A stretch of 64,000 nt of DNA from Symbiodinium microadriaticum. Its lineage: Eukaryota > Sar > Dinophyceae > Suessiales > Symbiodiniaceae. Where the stretch lies: the NCBI GenBank assembly GCA_001939145.1, contig LSRX01000781.1:38607-102606 (forward strand), given 5' to 3'. Each line of letters begins with the position of its first letter. Positions within the stretch are counted from its first letter, which is position 1. Below are positions 56,374 to 64,000 of this stretch, piece by piece. The notes below the pieces were generated by a model. The model was not told the DNA's origin and searched no databases. It saw only the letters and a list, made by a program, of their open reading frames with translations. A program made the position numbers and the translations under genes.

Positions 56374-57170
56374 ATGAATTTACGATCCAATGCCATGGCA
56401 ATCCCGCGGCTGGGGCAGGTGCAAGGTTGTAGGAATAAGCTGAGAGTTGATGCAGACGGCTGTTTGCAGAAGTTGAGGCCTTAACGATCCCTATTTCGAT
56501 ACCTGTTTTAAGAGGGGGGGGTTGGTCTACATTACGATGTTGCAGTTGCTGCAGACAAAGCTTCTTGACACTTTTCAGGACAGTCACAATCATGTTCCAC
56601 AGCGCAGGCGGCATCATCCGCAAAAGCTTGCAAATCTCCGTTCGCAGGCCAATAGGTGCCAACAGAGACATGCGGCTGAAGGATCGGGTGGCTGTACTCC
56701 ACCAGTGGCCAGAGTGATACACAAATAGTTTGGTCCGTTTGAAACCGCAGGCGCAGCGACCGCCTGTCCAAGCTAAAAAAGAACCAAGGCCTGTCACACA
56801 CGCCAGCCTGAACATTTGCTGCCAACTAAGGCCATGCGCATGGGCATGTTTCGACCATGATCAGAGCGATCCCAATGCCAACATCTTGGGATTGAAACCC
56901 TATGGTAGAAGCCAGAAAAGTTGGAACATCGTTCTTCTCATGCCCTTACCCTAAGGCTCGAAATAGCCCAAAAGGCTTAGATGGTATGGTCTTTGCCCCC
57001 CCAAAAGCCTTCAAATATGAGTCCTTAGAGGTAGAGTACAAGGCATCCCAGCGCTAATTATCCTGTATCTATGTTCCAACTATCTGGGTTCACTACAAGC
57101 CTTCATCGGTAAACCCTAAAACGGGCTCCACCTTGGGCTGTACGCAGCTCACGGCCGGATTAGCTGGGCC
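56374..57170. other. Unique block, no gene assigned
   Basis: Frames exist on both strands (56351-56815 and 56532-56825 minus; 56522-56954 plus). The long minus frame starts at ATG-like context but its C-terminal part reads through the family B element. Nothing recognised. Confidence 0.3.
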
Positions 57171-57174
57171 ATAC

Positions 57175-57272
57175 GGTTGATGATATAAATCCTGCACTAC
57201 TCATAGTAAGGAATATACCATAATTCCCGTAGTGTAGGGTCCTCGAAGTAATGCAGGATTTATATCATCAAC
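57175..57272 (-). repeat. Family A element
   Basis: Reverse orientation, TA-flanked. Confidence 0.9.
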
Positions 57273-57287
57273 AGTACATACCCAGAC

Positions 57288-57452
57288 TTCCAAAAAGCCT
57301 TGGTTGAGGAATACACCTTACCTGGACCCTAAAGAACCTACCTTTTTAGGGTTCCATGTGATGCTTTCCTCAAAAACGTCCTTTAAAAAATAGGTTCGTT
57401 AGGATCTAGGCAGTCATATTTAGGCTACGGATTTTGGACGGTCTGAGTACCC
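57288..57452. repeat. Family C' element with nested family E
   Basis: Outer arms CCCAGACTTCCAAAAAGCC and GGATTTTGGACGGTCTG; family E occupies about 57319-57412. Confidence 0.7.
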
Positions 57453-57618
57453 AGAACCCAAAGCCCTAAACTTTCCTGAACCGTCAGCGTGCCAGCACTC
57501 CTCGTTTCTGGCCTCTGGCCTCTAAACTTCACCAGCAGATTCCCCGAACCCTAAACTCCAAAACCCTAAACCCTAAACTCCAAACCAGAATCCATCGATG
57601 CCCCAACTCCCAAAATCG

Positions 57619-57619
<1 letters not shown>

Positions 57620-57659
<40 letters not shown>
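57620..57659. repeat. (TA)n microsatellite
   Basis: About 20 TA units. Confidence 0.95.
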
Positions 57660-57660
<1 letters not shown>

Positions 57661-57721
57661 GCATACGTCTACTGAGCGTCTTACGGCTTGCCCCCCTTAT
57701 TGTCTGAAATTCCCACACAAA

Positions 57722-57795
57722 TGGCCCTAAACCCTAAACCCTAAACCCCTAAACCCTAAACCCCAAACCCTAAACCCTAAACCCCCAAACCCTCA
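57722..57795 (-). repeat. Telomere-like tract
   Basis: C-rich, fairly regular. Confidence 0.85.
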
Positions 57796-57972
57796 ACCAA
57801 GTGGGCTGGGCCTCAAGATCGTCAGAGCATCGTGTCGGAGTCGGCTGGTTATAAGATCTTTGGCCTTAGTGCGGTAAAGGGCCCATAAGGTTCCTGATAG
57901 TAAGGGTACCCTTTTTCCTAATATTCGGCTGTAAGGAGGGGACCCTAAAACTCAGGAACCTAGGCTCATCAG

Positions 57973-58082
57973 TTTGGTGATATAAATCCTGCAGTACCCC
58001 CCCCCCCCATAAACTATGGAATGTATGCCATAATTCCCAAAGTTCAGGGTCCTTAAGGTAATGCTAGGTATATATCATCCAC
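57973..58082 (-). repeat. Family A element with poly-C
   Basis: A run of about 13 C (from 57996) has replaced part of the interior. Confidence 0.8.
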
Positions 58083-58254
58083 AGTAGGGTTTTTCGGTCT
58101 AAGGTTCAGGGGTTTAGGGTTCAGGGGTCATCGGGTCGGGTTGCCGGCGTGGGATTTAGGATTTCAAGTCGGTTTGGGGTGTGCACTTTGGGGTTTCAAC
58201 GAGGTGCCGAATTTTAGCTTGGCTTGGTGTGTCGGGTCTCTGCTCCACCCACCA

Positions 58255-58513
58255 GACCTTCCAACATCCTTTAATTGAGGGAGCCCTAAGGGTCCAAGTA
58301 CCCAAATAGTAGGGTATAGGGTTTAGGGCTTAGGGTTTTAGGGGTTTTAGGGGTTTTAGGGTTTTAGGGTTTTAGGGTTTAGGGTTCCCCTCCAAAAACC
58401 CTTTAGAGTATGGATTTTGGGACCTAAAACCTTACTATTAAGCTGTAGATTGGATCCCTAAATATGATGCACGGTATATCCCTTTCTAAAGGGATTGCGG
58501 AACGTCTGGGAAC
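58255..58513. repeat. Family C' element split by family D
   Basis: CCAGACCTTCCAACATCC at the left and GGGATTGCGGAACGTCTGGG at the right; family D lies between. Confidence 0.65.
58284..58439 (-). repeat. Family D element with internal telomere-like expansion
   Basis: After CCCAAATAGTAGGGTaTAGGG about 75 bp of TTTAGGG-like repeat (58310-58385) replaces the normal 15 bp before CAAAAACCCTTTAGAG. Confidence 0.8.
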
Positions 58514-58597
58514 GCTACGTCGGCGAGCAGTACAATCAGGACTTGGTATTGGGTCGAACCAAAAATCCCGGACCAAGGTTTCCAGCAGCTTAAGCAT

Positions 58598-58707
58598 CCC
58601 AGAGGGTCCGAGTTCCCAAATAGTACGGTTTTGGGTCCCAAAATCCATACTCTAAGTGGTTTTGGGACCTTGAAACCCTACAGTTTTGGGCACTTGGACC
58701 CTTAGGG
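58598..58707 (+). repeat. Family D element
   Basis: Complete copy. Confidence 0.85.
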
Positions 58708-58780
58708 ACATGCGAGCAGATACTGATTGCACATTAAGGGCCCTGGAGCACATTTGAAAAACGAGGCCCTGCTCCAAAAA

Positions 58781-58787
58781 NNNNNNN
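58781..58787. other. Assembly gap
   Basis: Seven unknown bases before a run of about 13 G. Confidence 1.
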
Positions 58788-58843
58788 GGGGGGGGGGGGG
58801 CGCCAGCGGCAAAGTTACGGGTCAGTTTGGGAATATAACTCAC

Positions 58844-58957
58844 CAAGAGGGTCCATACATACTACTATTATGGAATTAGGTCCCCCGAACCATAATAAGG
58901 ATGGTCTTTTGGCACCTAATTCCATAATGGCAATGTGTATGATATGGATATTCTGGG
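58844..58957 (-). repeat. Family D3 element
   Basis: Second copy of the element at 36318. Confidence 0.75.
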
Positions 58958-59465
58958 TCATTGCTCGTTAATTTCATGGTATAGTATAGCCCTTAAGCCA
59001 GTAGGGTTTTGGATCCACAGCTAGGAACTTCGGGCGGGGGGGATCAATAGGCTTTCAAATTTTGGTGAATTACATTAAACTCTTAACAAGAACCCAGTTG
59101 AAGGCTACAGGATTATCAATTTCGTTCCTAAGGGTTCCTTCTGCCACTCATGCTACGATACAACGCAAAACCGCAACGAAGGTTCCGAAATTATGGTTTA
59201 GGGTTCAGGGTATAGGGTTTAGGTTCCAAAATTAGGGTCATGGGTGATCCTATCGCATTGACGAGGACGAGGCCTAGATGTTTCCTCACAGCTCACAGCA
59301 TCAGAGTTTCTGGATCTTACGCTGTAAACCAGTATAATATACAAGACTTCTCATAAGGAGCCCAAGGAAAAATGCCTGACTAATCAGTCAAGCTGCTATG
59401 TTTGCGCGAACCTTGTAGAACACATGAGCCCAAGCCTTTGCCCAAGCCAAATCCCCCCCTCTCCC
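58958..59465. other. No gene recognised
   Basis: Unique DNA. Confidence 0.4.
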
Positions 59466-59783
59466 CCTCGAAACCCTAAACCCTAGACCCTAAACCCGAC
59501 CGTGATGTCCTGCAAACTGCAGCACCCTGTAGCAGCTTTTACCCTGCTGACACCTGAAGGCAAAGCCCTACAGCTTACATGCTAAAGCATCTCTGCGGCA
59601 AAACCTGACCCTAAAAACCCTAAAGCCTAAACTCTCAGCCAAAAAGGCCTGAATCCCAAACCCTCCGACAAAGCTAAGACCGCGACCGAACCTCCTTTTG
59701 CTCGATACAGCTCCAGAACCTTCGGCCAAGTGGCTTAGAGAGAGGGCTTCAAGGTTACAAGCCAAAGTTGCGGGTTTTCTTCA

Positions 59784-59868
59784 CCCAGAGGGTCCGAGTA
59801 CCCACCTAGCAAGGTTTTAGGTCCCAAAAATCCGACCTTGAAACCCTACCATTTGGGTACTTGGGACT
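59784..59868 (+). repeat. Family D element, internally deleted
   Basis: About 22 bp of the centre (CATACTCTGAATGG region) are missing. Confidence 0.8.
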
Positions 59869-59960
59869 CCCTAAACCCTAAACCCAAACCCCTAAACCCC
59901 GAAACCTTAAACCCCTAAACCCTAAACCCCTAAACCCTGAACCCTAAACCCTAATTATTC
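59869..59960 (-). repeat. Telomere-like tract
   Basis: C-rich array next to the 3' end of the LINE. Confidence 0.8.
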
Positions 59961-59994
59961 AGGGTTTAGGGTTCAGGATCTCCTAGGTTTGGGG

Positions 59995-62798
59995 CCAGCA
60001 TGAGGCTAAGGGGTCGCAGTGCAATCATCTTTTTTTGACATGAGAGACATGGCTAAGCCATCCCGCGACCTCAACCTGTACATACCTTCGAAAAACGGTT
60101 GCAAGAGGCAAAACTATGCACTGACTGGCGGAGACGACACCGCCGGCATCTGGCTCTACAGTTGTCTATAAATGGCTCATGCGTGCAGTGGACTCCCAAA
60201 ACAGCGAACTGATACCCCTTAGAGCACGGCAGCTCCAAACAAGCAAGGAGGCGCTGCCTACGCCACAAGCTATGCAATTCAAGTCCACACCGCACAAACT
60301 CTGCCTGCCGGCTGCCTCCTCGTGTGTTGAGTCGGAAACTATGTTCAGGATGCGTAGTGGACGCATGCTCAATCAGCTGCACCCTAGTTGGAGGCTTGGG
60401 GCCCTGGATCTTCACATCAGCCGGTTTGGGCATGGTTTCTTGCCAGAAGCCGTATCGCAGCACCAACGCTTCTTGAACCTTGCGACACCGGCCATCAACA
60501 CAAGCAAGCAACGCAACACGACGGTTGAGACACCATGTATGCGCAAGCTGGGCGGCAACAGCACCCGCAACCCTGTCAGCCTCCTGATTGGCGACATACT
60601 GCCACTGCTCATCGGCTACATCCGGGCACTGGTGAGAGCGGATCCAAGTGGCACGACAAGCTGGTCTATCCTGACATAACAGCTTTATACTCAACCATAT
60701 GCTGGGGTTCGCCAGCCGTTCCAAGGTTTCACAACTTTGTCTGCCAACTTTCCTTAACCGGCGTACGCACATCTGTGAGTCACTGCAGAAATCAATCGCA
60801 CCCTCGGTGTACTGGAAAAGCATCTTCATGGCATACGCTTCGGCATGAGGAACAGTCTGCTGTTCACCCGGAAGTGGCCCTCCTAACGTGGTAAGTACAT
60901 CATACGGCTCAGTTCGACGAATCGCAACAACGCTCCAAGCACACAACCTCAAGCGCGGTTCGTTCGAGTATGGACCTCCAGACCCATCGGTGCCAAAGAA
61001 GAACTCCGACGCATCCAAGCAACGATAGCCTTCCCAAAGACCAGTGGCCACACAACAACTCTGTGCCTCTGTCACGTATGCCTCACATGGCAGCGCAGTA
61101 AGAGAGGCCGGTACTAAACCACGCAACCACAAGGACTGCAAGCCTTCTTCATCCAACGACATCTCCCATACTTCAGGAATGGGGCCGAAACGCTCACGCA
61201 CGGCAGGGCAACGCCATAGCTTATGCTTCAAACTGGCATCCGGGCCACCGCAAGCCGAGCAAACTTCCTCCACACCGTTGTGACTGGTTGGCAGAGTGCC
61301 CTGCAAAGCATGCAAAAGCAGGTTGTGATCACGAAGACGATTTTGTTTCACCAATCCTTTCAACTGTTTGTGAGCAACAGTCAAATCACAACCACAAGCC
61401 AAGTCAATTCCTCCCTGATGCTGAGCAGCCTCGCGCCAGAGTTTCCGCTCACAACTCCAAGCGAGGCTGTCAACGAGAGTCCTGACAGAAATGCGATCCT
61501 CCAACACAAATTCCCAAGACTGACCGTCTGGGTCTATCCAACGGAATAATTCAGGGAAATGCCAGCCAAGGTCTTTGAGGACACACATGCAGGCAGTCAT
61601 CGGCCCTCTTGCATAGGCCCAGTGTGCACGCCTGTCATGAAGTTTAGCCGCTTGGATCCTCCAAGCCCTGCCAACAAGCTCTATTGCACTGGACCGTGTA
61701 TGCCGCAACAACTGCAACCAAGCAACGACTTGATGCACAGGCAATGCAAACTGGGGATCAGCCTCCTTGGACACGAACAGTCTGTAAGCCGTCTGGAGAC
61801 AGCCCAACTTTTTCCTGAAGCAAGCTCTTTGCGCCAGCTGTACCCGAAAGGAATGCAGCATCGTTTTGGCCAGACCCGAAGCCTGGTGACCCCAAGTCGC
61901 AGTGGGCATGACATTGCCCTTCACCAACTGTTTCCTCTTACCACGCGGAATCACATTCAATCTTGAAGCCCTTTGCAAGCCTTTGTTTATTCTAGCACGC
62001 TGCACGCCAACACGTCTGCACCTAGCAAGCGTGGTCTGCACTCCTAAATCCTTCAACGCAGCACAGACTCTGGGGTATTCCAACTCCTGTCTTGTGCTGA
62101 GCAGCCTGCACAAGTCGCTTCAGAGGGGTGGCAACAGCGACATGGGACGCCAAAAAACCGGACTTCTTCACTGAAATTTGCAACTCAACGTTAGCAACTT
62201 GATCAGCAAGATCTTCGTAGAGTGCCACAGCACCCTGCGCCAATCTTTCAGGGTTATAATCCACCAAATCAAAGGAAAGATCATCCACCCAAGTATCCGA
62301 AGCAACCAATCCCGCCGAAACCTGCAACGCCTCCATCATATCCCACAAGTACAGCTTGGCCAAACTCACGGAGAGGCTACATCCGGCCAAAATGCCTTTC
62401 AAGGGTTGTATAAACTGGGAATGCATATTCTCAGCCATAAGGACGCGAACGCCGCAGTGCACAGGGATCGCAAGCGCCAGTAAACCTGGCGGATACCTCC
62501 TCTTGAGAGCAGCACGCAACAGTATCTGAATGTTCATCTGGTCATAGCAGTGCTTCAGATCAACAAGCACACTCACTTGATACAGCTTCGCATGCGGCAA
62601 AATCTCAGCCCTAAGCATTCTAGCCATACTGGAACAGAAAACTGTCGAGCCAGCAACTGCCCTATCCCACGGGCATCAGGGAGCAGCATGTTTCAGCCAT
62701 GCCTCCAACAAGTGCAATCGACTCTTGATCAACACGCGGTACGCAGTGCAATCACGAAGTTCAGGAGTGATTTGGTCGGGCCGGGGGATGCCGGTATC
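59995..62798 (-). mobile_element. 5'-truncated LINE-type retrotransposon
   Basis: Coding similarity starts abruptly at 62798 beside TTTAGG sequence and continues to a stop at 60071, followed by a short 3' region with an ATGGCTTAGCCAT hairpin and an A7 run (about 60030-60056). No LTRs. 5' truncation is typical of target-primed reverse transcription. The endonuclease and first RT motifs are absent. Confidence 0.85.
60071..62798 (-). pseudogene. LINE ORF2 remnant: RT, zf-RVT, RNase H
   Basis: Read from 62798: an RT upstream segment (ITPELRDCTAYRVLIKSRL) reaches an in-frame TGA at 62678-62676, probably a mutated Trp codon. The frame continues through motif A (DLKHCYDQM), LKGILAGCSLSVSLAKLYLW and the catalytic pair in TWVDDLSFD (62288-62280) to 62022. 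A frameshift near 62090-62113 then moves coding into the 680-codon frame ending at 60071. That frame has a zinc motif CSACGG...HKLWRC (zf-RVT type, about 61270) and RNase H residues in GTDGSGG, PHAEAYA, DFCSDS and ANQEADRVAG. Only two disabling lesions over about 2.7 kb imply fairly recent origin. Confidence 0.85.
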
Positions 62799-62821
62799 CT
62801 AAACCCAAGTGCCTGACTAGA

Positions 62822-63005
62822 GGGCTTAGGGTTTATAGGGGTTTACGGCTTAGGGGTTTAGGGGTTTAGGGTTTATAGGGTTAAGGGGTTTAGGGTTTAG
62901 GGGTTTACGGCTTAGGGGTTTAGGGGTTTAGGGTTTATAGGGTTAAGGGGTTTAGGGTTTAGGGGTTTACGGCTTAGGGTTTAGGGTTTAGGGGTTTAAG
63001 GCTTT
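62822..63005 (+). repeat. Telomere-like tract with 64-bp higher-order repeat
   Basis: GGGGTTTACGGCTTAGGGGT to TTATAGGGTTAAG recurs three times (starts at about 62839, 62902, 62965), a young tandem duplication of a telomere-like block. Confidence 0.85.
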
Positions 63006-63421
63006 GGACCCCTAGCGCAAAGCTGTAACAGGGAGGCCACCGCATTGTTGTCACCTGGACTAGCTGGGAGCGATGGGATCGACAACAGACGGGGGAGCCC
63101 CTTTTCTTTTCCGACCCTAAACTCAAAGCTAGGTCCACGTCTGGAGCCGTGTGCACAAAACTACTTCTGACGACTGTCTACCTGCTGGGCAGGGTTTACT
63201 GTTGATAGAGTCTTGACTCCTGCTTAACCGCTTAGCCAAAGCTTTGCACGGCACTCACTGTGACGGTTTAACTTGTTTTATACGCCGTCATGGTTTTGTT
63301 CTACAGGCTTTGGCTCCATCATGCCTGCTGGACCACGAAACCGCAACAGAACCTGTAAACCCTGAACCCTAAGCCCTAAACCCTATAAACCCTAAACCCG
63401 AAAGGCTAAACCCTAAACCCT

Positions 63422-63487
63422 GTAATGCCAAGAAACGAAGGGCTCGCTAGTCTTGCTGTCCACGTAGAGAGGGTAACCGCAAACCTG
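63422..63487 (-). CDS. Exon-like fragment
   Basis: CGYPLYVDSKTSEPFVSWHY on the minus strand between telomere-like tracts. Good composition; unknown protein. Confidence 0.28.
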
Positions 63488-63494
63488 GGTTCAG

Positions 63495-63616
63495 GGTTTA
63501 GGGTTTATGGGGGTTTAGGGTTTAGGGGTTCAGGGTTTAGGGTTTTAGGGGTTTAGGGTTTAGGGCTTGTAGGGTTTAGGGTTTAGGGGTTTAGGGTTTA
63601 GGGTTTAGGGGTTCAG
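63495..63616 (+). repeat. Telomere-like tract
   Basis: G-rich; many exact TTTAGGG units. Confidence 0.85.
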
Positions 63617-63617
63617 G

Positions 63618-63722
63618 GCTCGTGCCAGCCCAAAACGAGCTTCGGGTTTACACGGGACCGGTCTGGGACGAGAGCTTGTCGAGGCCTGGCAGTCGCTGAC
63701 TCTAAGACCAAGACTGAGTAGC
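63618..63722 (+). CDS. Exon-like fragment
   Basis: ASGLHGTGLGRELVEAWQSL is included; the frame opens at the telomere-like boundary and ends near TAGC. Unknown protein. Confidence 0.24.
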
Positions 63723-63730
63723 TATACCCT

Positions 63731-63833
63731 ACCTTAAGCTACCAAAACCTACTTTTTTGAAGGGTCACAATAAATTCTTTATTAGGGTTCATAATAAGAG
63801 CCTATAAAAACGGAGGTTATGGTAGTTTAAGGT
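63731..63833 (+). repeat. Family F element
   Basis: ACCTTAAGCTACCAAAACCT to GTTATGGTAGTTTAAGGT. Confidence 0.8.
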
Positions 63834-64000
63834 CTCACTGGTGGCATCTTTCGAGGTAGCTAATCCTCGTAGCGGTAGGACCCTGACAACCAAGCAGTCT
63901 AATGAATAAACGTTGCCGTTACCATTAGCACAAGTCAGGGTCTAAGTAGAACCCGCGTCTGCAATCCAACGTAGCAGGGCTTGAAGGTTTACAAGGTCTA

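Noticed and set aside
754-59868. CRISPR-like array of spaced repeats
   Set aside because: The recurring units are palindromic mobile elements at irregular kilobase spacing in both orientations, in a eukaryotic context.
60179-60679. A 166-codon plus-strand frame and other plus frames over 60179-62816
   Set aside because: They are antisense shadows of the LINE coding sequence, whose RT, zinc and RNase H motifs are on the minus strand.
1-64000. Dinoflagellate spliced leader, tRNA and rRNA genes
   Set aside because: I looked for the conserved spliced-leader core, T-loop-like motifs and rRNA-like blocks and saw none I could support by eye.

Overview
This window reads as nuclear DNA of a dinoflagellate, most likely a Suessiales/Symbiodiniaceae-type genome. 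The evidence is a Ty1/copia polyprotein with the insertions I associate with dinoflagellate elements, pervasive plant-type (TTTAGGG)n-like DNA, dense short inverted-repeat elements, and coding islands of only 50-400 bp. Taxonomy is inference: I found no spliced leader, rRNA or tRNA gene. There are three assembly gaps (17337-18284, 30126-30139, 58781-58787).

The window is a mosaic of three materials. (1) Degenerate telomere-like tracts occur in both orientations, from about 30 to 500 bp. (2) Short non-autonomous inverted-repeat elements fall into more than ten families. Family A (about 100 bp, TA-flanked) has 19 copies, counting partial and relic ones. Family B (about 124 bp, TA-flanked) has 9 full copies, family D (about 108 bp) has 20 or more, and families C/C', E-N, P, Q and R have fewer. 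(3) Small GC-richer islands carry exon-like frames on both strands. The two best ones hold a THUMP/UPF0020 RNA-methyltransferase motif (near 36998) and a MORN-like motif (near 55270). A frameshifted gene fragment lies at 2620-3025. Short frames open by chance, so most island calls are tentative.

Two larger mobile elements contain the clear coding sequence. At 42793-51842 there is an intact, apparently very young copia element: paired 283-bp LTRs, a 5-bp target duplication, PBS, PPT and one uninterrupted frame of 2805 codons. Its order is Gag (CCCH and CCHC fingers), protease, a methyltransferase-like module, integrase, a 2OG-Fe(II)-oxygenase-like module, reverse transcriptase, RNase H, then a transmembrane segment and a Cys-rich tail. 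It sits inside a family C element. At about 59995-62798 (minus) there is a 5'-truncated, frameshifted LINE with RT, zf-RVT and RNase H remnants.

The most unusual structural observation is that several telomere-like tracts and small elements are flanked by direct duplications of 12-39 bp of the sequence they interrupt. This fits insertion at staggered breaks followed by fill-in, or an introner-like process. The most unusual coding observation is the copia polyprotein that appears to carry both a DNA-methyltransferase-like and an oxygenase-like module.
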